This document shows, in pieces, positions 56,850 through 64,000 of a DNA stretch of 64,000 nt; the stretch's first letter is position 1, and every line of letters begins with the position of its first letter. The stretch is from assembly GCA_947561585.1 (NCBI GenBank), contig CANNZV010000265.1:280289-344288 (forward strand), written 5' to 3'. The position numbers and the translations under genes were made by a program. The notes beneath the pieces were generated by a model. That model had not been told where the DNA came from. It did not search any database and saw only the letters and a list, made by a program, of their open reading frames with translations. This stretch comes from Caprella mutica (taxonomy: Eukaryota > Arthropoda > Malacostraca > Amphipoda > Caprellidae).

Positions 56850-56914
56850 CGGTCAAAGTGCCTTGGAAGGAAGTAACTCCTGTGCTTGCAGATCTCAATG
56901 GGACTTGAAAGCAG
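56845..56914 (+). other. Probable first exon of an unidentified gene
   Basis: About 70 nt from the initiator to the donor GCAG|GTAAGC (56915). An ATG at 56898-56900 would give MGLES plus two bases before the splice. It may instead be an upstream ATG in a 5' UTR exon. I could not find a convincing second exon up to 64000, so the gene probably continues right. Confidence 0.5.
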
Positions 56915-57341
56915 GTAAGCTGCTTTGCACAGGTAAAAGTACACAATAAAATGTCATGCCGTGCTCAACTTCTTTGTTTTTGTGTCTCTCTAACATCTTT
57001 TTTATAAAATATATTGATCCTGTTTTAAAATATCAACCAAAATATTTAATTTATAATAATTATTTATGTCATAATTAGTATTCCACAATTATTGAGGTAA
57101 CTATGTATTATAATTTCCGTTGATATTGACTGTTTTTCAATATATATTTTTTTACACTATTATTTCCCCAACCATAATTTTATCGAAAAAACCTTTGATG
57201 TGTTAATAAATTCATTGTTTGCGATTTTTCTTTGAACTCAAAAAAAGGGGATTTTATTTTTACATGAAAATAAACAAGGAAAATATTTGACCGTTAAATT
57301 TATTTCGAGAGAAAAATTTGGTTTGGTGGATACGAATGATA

Positions 57342-58262
57342 TGATATGATAACCAGTGTTAAAATGATAACCAGTGTGAAATGATAACTAGTGTGAAATG
57401 ATAACCAGTGTGAAAATGATAACTAGTGTTAAAAAGATAACCAGTGTTAACATGATAACCAGTGTTAAAATGATTACCAGTGTGAAAATGATAACTAGTG
57501 TGAAATGATAACCAGTGTGAAAATGATAACTAGTGTTAAAAAGATAACCAGTGTTAAAATGATAACCAGTGTGAAATGATTACTAGTGTTAAAAATATAA
57601 CCAGTGTGAAAATGATAACTAGTGTGAAATGATTACCAGTGTGAAAATGATATCTAGTGTTAAAAAGATAACCAGTGTTAAAATGATAACCAGTGTGAAA
57701 TGATAACTAGTGTTAAAATGATAACTAGTGTGAAATGATAACTAGTGTTAAAATGATAACTAGTGTGAAATGATAACATGCGTGAAAATAATAACAAGTG
57801 TTAAAATGATAACCAGCAATAAAATGATAACCAGTGCTCAAATGATAACCACTGTTAAGTGATAAACAGTGTGAAAATAGTAACCAGTGGAAAATGATAA
57901 CCAGAGTTAAATGATAACCAGTGTTAAATGATAACCAGTGTTAAATGATAACCAGAAGTAAATGATAACCAGTTAAATGATAACCAAGTGTGAAATGATT
58001 ACCAGTGTGAAAATGAAAACCAGAGTGAAAATGATAACTATTGTAATATGATAACTATTGTAAAAAGTGACAACCAGAATTAAATGATGACCATAGTGAT
58101 AATGATAACCAGTGTGAAATGATAACCCGTGTAAAATGATAACCAAGTGCAAAAAATGATCACCAGTGTCAAAATGATAACCAATATGAAAACGATAACC
58201 AGAATTAAATGATAACCATAGTGAAAATGATGACTAGTGTGAAAATGATAACCAGTGTAAAA
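57342..58262. repeat. 17-18-bp GATAACCAGTGTGAAAAT array
   Basis: About 50 copies of a unit alternating 17 and 18 bp, fairly ordered to 57780 then degenerate. Lies in the presumed first intron of the gene starting at 56845. Confidence 0.93.
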
Positions 58263-58302
58263 TATAATATAATAATATACACAAATAGTACGTTGTTGTA
58301 AT

Positions 58303-58770
58303 TACAAAAGGATCTTTTCTGTTTGCTGGGTGCACAGAAAATAATTGAAATAAAATAATATATTATAATGGTATCATACTTACTGAATTTTAAAATGGAT
58401 TTATTTAATTAGAAATAATACAGACTTGATACATTAAATAATATACTGTATTTTGATAAGTTTCTGTTTCGTGGGTGCATAGGAAAATAAAATAATAATA
58501 TATAAAGATGATAACAATATCTGTTTCTTGGGTGCATTTATAATAACAATATAACTAACAATAATAACAATTTCATTGGATAAATGGACATTGTGAAATC
58601 AAATAACTTATTAAGAAAATAAGTTATCAAGGAGAGCTGTTCTCATAAACAGAGGTCATTAAAAATCAGAAGTCAGTAAGTATGATACCATTATAATTTA
58701 TTAGTTTATTTCGATTATTGTTCGTGCGCCCAGCAAACAGAAAATATCCTTACAAAATATATCATTTACA
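58303..58770. mobile_element. MITE with about 80-bp inverted ends
   Basis: TTTTCTGTTTGCTGGGTGCA through AATGGTATCATACTTACT (58313-58385) is inverted at 58676-58750 (AGTAAGTATGATACCATTAT to GCGCCCAGCAAACAGAAAAT). Additional GTTTCGTGGGTGCATA words (58466, 58520) lie inside. No ORF. Confidence 0.7.
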
Positions 58771-59204
58771 ATAAAAAAAATATATATATTACAGTAAAAA
58801 TATTATATTATAAATTTGAATTGAATTGAAATTTCAAGAGTGTCGAAAATAATTAATGAAAAAGTATTTATTTAAATTAAAATAAATGAATAGGGAATAA
58901 AAATTATTATTTATAATATATAAAAAAAGTGAATAGGATTGTGATAAATGTTTTAATATTAGGTATTTATAAACAAAATAGGCCACGAAAAAAATAAGTA
59001 GAATTTTTTATTAGATTTATGATAATAATTATTAACGGTAGGAGAGTATAGTAGTCGGAAAGTGGGTGAAACATATGTAATGGTAGGTCAATCATAGAGG
59101 TCAGATTGGTTCATGACCAATGTTATGACCAACTTTCAGAGTACTGTGAGTGTCTACTTTCCCTATACTATAAGAATAAAATAGCTATTTTATTTCTTAA
59201 TTTA
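58771..59204. other. AT-rich spacer without gene
   Basis: Nothing recognised. Confidence 0.5.
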
Positions 59205-59590
59205 GTAGAGGTTTAACGTCTGCATCGTAATCAAAGGAGGTCAAAAGGAAATTAAATACAAGGGACTGGAAGAAACAGTCAGGATGGAAAGTGGCTCCAT
59301 GAATAAAGTCACCTATCATAGGTCAGTGACAATGCTCATGGATGCAGAAAAGCTACTCCGTGAATGCAGTCACTTACCAAGGAATGTGACGAAAAGGGAC
59401 ACAAGCACCGGTGGGTGCACTCGCGGATGGAAGAGGAAAATGAAGAGGTGATAGTAAATGAAGCCTACGAGTCTACCTAACACAAGATCTAAGACCTCGT
59501 AGTTGAAGAACATAACCCTAGCTAGCGCTATCCTCTAAAACTGCAAGTAGCGTTAAAGAAGTGATAAACATGGTAAAAATAAAAAACATA
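59205..59590. repeat. Dispersed repeat D, most complete body
   Basis: Runs from GAGGTTTAACGTCTGCATCG to CAAGTAGCGTTAAAG. Serves as the reference copy showing the unbroken AGAAAAGCTACTCCGTGAAT site disrupted at 24970. No ORF. Confidence 0.7.
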
Positions 59591-59963
59591 AAACACAATA
59601 TATTACCCAATGAATGAGCAATAAAAGCTCATTAAAATGGTATCAACAACAAAAATCAGGCATTGTTTGTAGAACCCTGTTCACCGTATCTGCAAAGTGA
59701 AGTGCCTGTATTTGCAGCACTGAGCTTTGTGTCGGGAGAGGAATAACTCTACGGATAATGCTTTCACGATTCTAAAGCATTGTGCTTTTCTTTGCTGCCT
59801 GTAAAGGTTAACAAACATTTACTGCGGTAATAATTCAAACTCTGAGGAGATGAAGCGATAGGAGCAAAAGTAATTTGCAGCGCTTGTATTGCAAAGGGAA
59901 ATATAATTTACAAATTATTACGCCATTTAATAACAGCAGAAAAAAAATAGTGTTAAAGATTTC
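59591..59963. other. Moderate-GC spacer of unknown nature
   Basis: 59640-59920 is less AT-rich than its surroundings and non-repetitive (CTGCAAAGTGAAGTGCCTGT). No frame with splice support on +; an exon or regulatory block cannot be excluded. Confidence 0.35.
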
Positions 59964-60311
59964 GGTATATCCCAAGTTCACGTCTCTAATTCATTTAGGG
60001 ATTCGAACTACATAGGTAGGGGGAATTTTGAATTAATTTTTAAAATTGAATTAAATTACCTTTCATCTGATTGAAGAAATATTTATTGACAGAAAATCTA
60101 GTATCTTAACTTACAATACAAATAATACCAAAAAAGAATATTTGAAATTTAAATTTAACAAATTAAAGAATATCATTTTGAAAATCAAACTGATATTATA
60201 CTCTTTTTGTTTCTAAATGCTTAACATTATAAAAAAAAATTATAAATTTAAGATTAACCCTTCCTAGTTCACGTCCCTAAATGAAAAAGGGACGTGAACT
60301 AGGAATTTACC
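59964..60311. mobile_element. hAT-like MITE, older relative of 41225-41476
   Basis: Left end GGTATATCCCAAGTTCACGT, right end a perfect hairpin TTCCTAGTTCACGTCCCT with its complement and AATTTACC. The flanking duplication is degraded (AAGATTTC / GAATTTCC). Confidence 0.65.
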
Positions 60312-60850
60312 GAATTTCCAATTTAATATAATATTTGTTTATAACTTCTTTATTCTCATAAAATATCTTAACATAGAACTAACATTTCAATCGTAATATC
60401 ACTATGTTAATTTACTATCTAAGTTTACACAAACATACAAATCAATGTTTATATATGAATGTAACTTTATTCAGTAAATTATAATTGTGTTTGTGCATCG
60501 TATGTACGTTATGCCTTTCAGGAAAATGATTTAAGTAACTATATAAAATGATGTAAAGCCTATAATGTTAATAAATTGAATAGAAATTCAACCTTATGGA
60601 AAATAAATTAGGAAATAATTTCATTAACATAAAAATCTAAATTTCTGTACGATTGAAAATATTTCAAAAATAATTTGAATATCTTGTGATTTTTTTCATA
60701 AAACTTTATTTTTCCTATAAATAACTCAGGGTAGATAATAATAAATATAGGATATTATGAAGCTATTTTATCCGGCTATAGATATGAAATCATTGCCAGA
60801 TGTAACTATTTGTTTGTTTATAAAACAGCCATTTTTGCGATGATTGGAAT
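60312..60850. other. AT-rich spacer without gene
   Basis: Nothing recognised on either strand. Confidence 0.5.
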
Positions 60851-61510
60851 CTGTATATACAGTATACCTCTATATTGATGACTGTATATACAGTATACCT
60901 CTATATTGATGACTGTATATACAGTATACCTCTATAGTGATGACTGTATATACAGTATACCTCTATAGTGATGACTGTATATACAGTATACCTCTATAGT
61001 GATGACTGTATATACAGTATACCTCTATATTGATGACTGTATATACAGTATACCTCTATAGTGATGACTGTATATACAGTATACCTCTATAGTGATGACT
61101 GTATATACAGTATACCTCTATATTGATGACTGTATATACAGTATACCTCTATAGTGATGACTGTATATACAGTATACCTCTATATTGATGACTGTATATA
61201 CAGTATACCTCTATATTGATGACTGTATATACAGTATACCTCTATAGTGATGACTGTATATACAGTATACCTCTATAGTGATGACTGTATATACAGTATA
61301 CCTCTATAGTGATGACTGTATATACAGTATACCTCTATAGTGATGACTGTATATACAGTATACATCTATATTGATGACTGTATATACAGTATACCTCTAT
61401 AGTGATGACTGTATATACAGTATACCTCTATAGTGATGACTGTATATACAGTATTCCTCTATTGATGACTGTATATACAGTATACCTCTATAGTGATGAC
61501 TGTATATAAT
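60851..61510. repeat. 31-bp tandem array (about 21 copies)
   Basis: Unit CTCTATAGTGATGACTGTAT plus ATACAGTATAC, with TATAGTG / TATATTG variants and the palindrome ACTGTATATACAGT. Decays at 61500-61610 into the next array, with which it shares ATGACTGTATA. Confidence 0.95.
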
Positions 61511-61619
61511 GTATACTCTATAGTGATGACTGTTTACTCTATAGTGATGCCTTATGACTGTATAGTGATTTAATGATGACTATATACTATAAGTGATGAC
61601 AGTATACTGAATTGTGATG

Positions 61620-62865
61620 ACTGTATACTGTATATTACTCACTGTATACTGTACAGTTATGACTGTATACTGTACAGTTATGACTGTATGCTGTACAGTT
61701 ATGACTGTATACTGTACAGTTATGACTGTATACTGTACAGTTATGACTGTATACTGTACAGTTATGACTGTATACTGTACAGTTATGACTGTATGCTGTA
61801 CAGTTATGACTGTATACTGTACAGTTATGACTGTATGCTGTACAGTTATGACTGTATACTGTACAGTGTTCATTGTATGCTGTACAGTTATGACTGTACA
61901 CTGTATATTACTCACTGTATACTGTACAGTTATGACTGTATACTGTACAGTTATGACTGTATACTGTACAGTTATGACTGTATACTGTACAGTTATGACT
62001 GTATACTGTACAGTTATGACTGTATACTGTACAGTTATGACTGTATACTGTACAGTTATGACTGTATGCTGTACAGTTATGACTGTATACTGTACAGTTA
62101 TGACTGTATGCTGTACAGTTATGACTGTATACTGTACAGTGTTCATTGTATGCTGTACAGTTATGACTGTACACTGTATATTACTCACTGTATACTGTAC
62201 AGTTATGACTGTATACTGTACAGTTATGACTGTATACTGTACAGTTATGACTGTATACTGTACAGTTATGACTGTATACTGTACAGTTATGACTGTATAC
62301 TGTACAGTTATGACTGTATACTGTACAGTTATGACTGTATACTGTACAGTTATGACTGTATGCTGTACAGTTATGACTGTATACTGTACAGTTATGACTG
62401 TATACTGTACAGTTATGACTGTATACTGTACAGTTATGACTGTATACTGTACAGTTATGACTGTTTACTGTACAGTTATGACTGTATACTGTACAGTTAT
62501 GACTGTATACTGTACAGTTATGACTGTATACTGTACAGTTATGACTGTATACTGTACAGTTATGACTGTATGCTGTACAGTTATGACTGTATACTGTACA
62601 GTTATGACTGTATACTGTACAGTTATGACTGTATGCTGTACAGTTATGACTGTATACTGTACAGTTATGACTGTATACTGTACAGTGTTCATTGTATGCT
62701 GTACAGTTATGACTGTATACTGTACAGTTATGACTGTATACTGTACAGTTATGACTGTATACTGTACAGTTATGACTGTATACTGTACAGTTATGACTGT
62801 ATACTGTACAGTTATGACTGTATACTGTACAGTTATGACTGTATACTGTACAGTTATGACTGTAT
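61620..62865. repeat. 21-bp tandem array with 273-bp higher-order repeat
   Basis: About 59 copies of TATGACTGTATACTGTACAG plus T. The marker TATATTACTCACTG recurs at 61631, 61904 and 62177 and GTGTTCATTGTATGC at about 61867 and 62140, always 273 bp (13 units) apart, so a 13-unit block was duplicated. The 21-bp period opens Cys/Thr/Tyr-rich frames on both strands, which are not genes. Confidence 0.96.
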
Positions 62866-64000
62866 AGTGTTCACTGTACTTAGACCTCTGCTGAGGTATC
62901 TAATAATACCGAACACTGTGGGTGTCCGTACTATCAGTAATTATATACTACTAGTGTACTTTCCTTTAAAAATAAAGGCGTTTCAAGTGTACCAAGTTCG
63001 GTGTAGCTTAACCCGTTAAAAGTGTATTTTCTCGTTAGAATAAAAACATAAGATTTGAAATATTGTATCAATATAATAACGTGTATATTATGGTCATGGT
63101 TACAAAATAATAAATTATATAGTTTTTCCTATATAACCGAAATTGTAGAGCTGTACGAGAATTCGTATCTTAGTACCCTATTTGCATAATGAAAAAATTA
63201 TTATTCATTTAATTAAAAATATTTGAGTAGTTTGTATTTGTGATATATGTAACTTGCCATGGAAAACATATATAAATATATTATGGTTTAGAAGAATAGG
63301 AACAAAAACTATATAAACACACGACAGGTACTATTAGGATTGATTTTTTATCATTCTTATGAAGCGGATACCAAATAAATAAACATACGACGAGAATTGT
63401 TAGGACAGATTTCAGTAGGTACCTGTTGTTACTGATAATTAAAATTCAAGTACAAATTATTTCTAACTCTCAAAAATCAAAATTATTTTTAAATCTATCC
63501 TAATACTAGTGTAATTTCCTGTTAAAAATAACGAGTCTTCATCAATACCAATTCATTACCCGTTATTAGGTTACTTTAAATGAATACAATTAAAGTTAAA
63601 TTTTCTAACTTATTACTAGTGTATTTGCCCGTTAAAAACTTATAAAATTAAAAATATGCTATCAAATTTGATGAGGTTTGTAGTAAAATGATAATAATTA
63701 TTAAACATTAGCCTCCTTGATTTAAGCAATAAAAAAATATGCTTGGAGGTGAACTTTAATACCTGCCCTGGTAGGAATACGACAATTGAGAGATTTGTGA
63801 CGTGATGTAAGCAAGGGAACAAATTTAAAGAGAAGATTAGGAATTTAGCAGGTTAAATAATATATTATATATGGTATATCAAATTTTTTTATATACTATA
63901 TTGATATTAGATAGCTGAAAAAAAAAGAATATCACAAAAAAAAAAAAAATCGAAAATTTAAATATTTCGATTGTCTGTAGTGAAAGGGTTAAAGATAACG
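62866..64000. other. AT-rich spacer to window end
   Basis: No gene supported. A right-arm fragment of the GGGTAAGTTC MITE family is at 63127-63178 (TATAACCGAAATTGTAGAGC). CTAGTGTA...CCCGTTAAAA words recur at 62950-63010, 63505 and 63617, a short degenerate repeat. Confidence 0.5.

Noticed and set aside
56743..56949. 68-codon + frame across the promoter at 56813
   Set aside because: It overlaps a TATA box, initiator and splice donor; open by composition.
61580..63019. 400-residue Cys/Tyr/Thr-rich frames
   Set aside because: By-product of a 21-bp repeat; equally open on both strands.
1..64000. tRNA, rRNA or other structural RNA genes
   Set aside because: I saw no convincing cloverleaf, B-box or rRNA core by eye; a tRNAscan/Infernal run would be decisive.

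Overview
This is a eukaryotic, very AT-rich, repeat-laden window. I read it as arthropod nuclear DNA. The evidence is a Spätzle-type cystine-knot exon, a multi-exon basigin gene, GT-AG introns, two TATA-plus-TCAGT core promoters of arthropod type, and Tc1/mariner, pogo, Helitron, hAT-like, TTAA-type and foldback-like mobile DNA. The species cannot be named from the sequence. There are few genes, and long open frames are mostly artefacts of tandem arrays whose unit is a multiple of 3 or lacks stops.

Genes, left to right. (1) 2407-2563 (+): last coding exon of a Spätzle-like Toll ligand; the rest lies left of the window, and a 51-bp satellite (1-1640) sits in the presumed intron. (2) 7883-6245 (-): complete four-exon gene for an unrecognised secreted 219-aa protein, with TATA box and initiator at 8044-8008. 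(3) 36744-22146 (-): basigin, two Ig domains plus the diagnostic Glu-containing membrane segment, eight coding exons with every splice phase consistent. Its introns hold an intact maT (DD37D) mariner, a decayed pogo-like element and several arrays. (4) 56845 onward (+): promoter and first exon of an unidentified gene whose downstream exons I could not find.

Mobile DNA. A TA-flanked palindromic MITE family (terminus GGGTAAGTTC) has about 15 copies or fragments. Other elements are a mariner MITE at 8704-8910, an intact maT at 27236-28532, a decayed pogo-like element at 24970-26793, decayed DD40-41D mariner-like copies near 37.8-40.4 and 44.4 kb, three non-autonomous Helitron ends, an hAT-like MITE with an 8-bp target duplication (41225-41476), TTAA-bounded MITEs (43.7, 50.5, 51.6 kb), and a foldback-like element (47916-48842) whose inverted arms are 16-bp tandem repeats and which is flanked by a 9-bp duplication inside an older MITE.

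Tandem arrays (units of 15, 16, 17, 19, 20, 21, 31, 33, 45 and 51 bp) fill roughly 13-14 kb. Several lie in, or resemble, transposon ends, suggesting that mobile-element termini seed the satellites here. The remaining spacers are AT-rich with no gene I can support.
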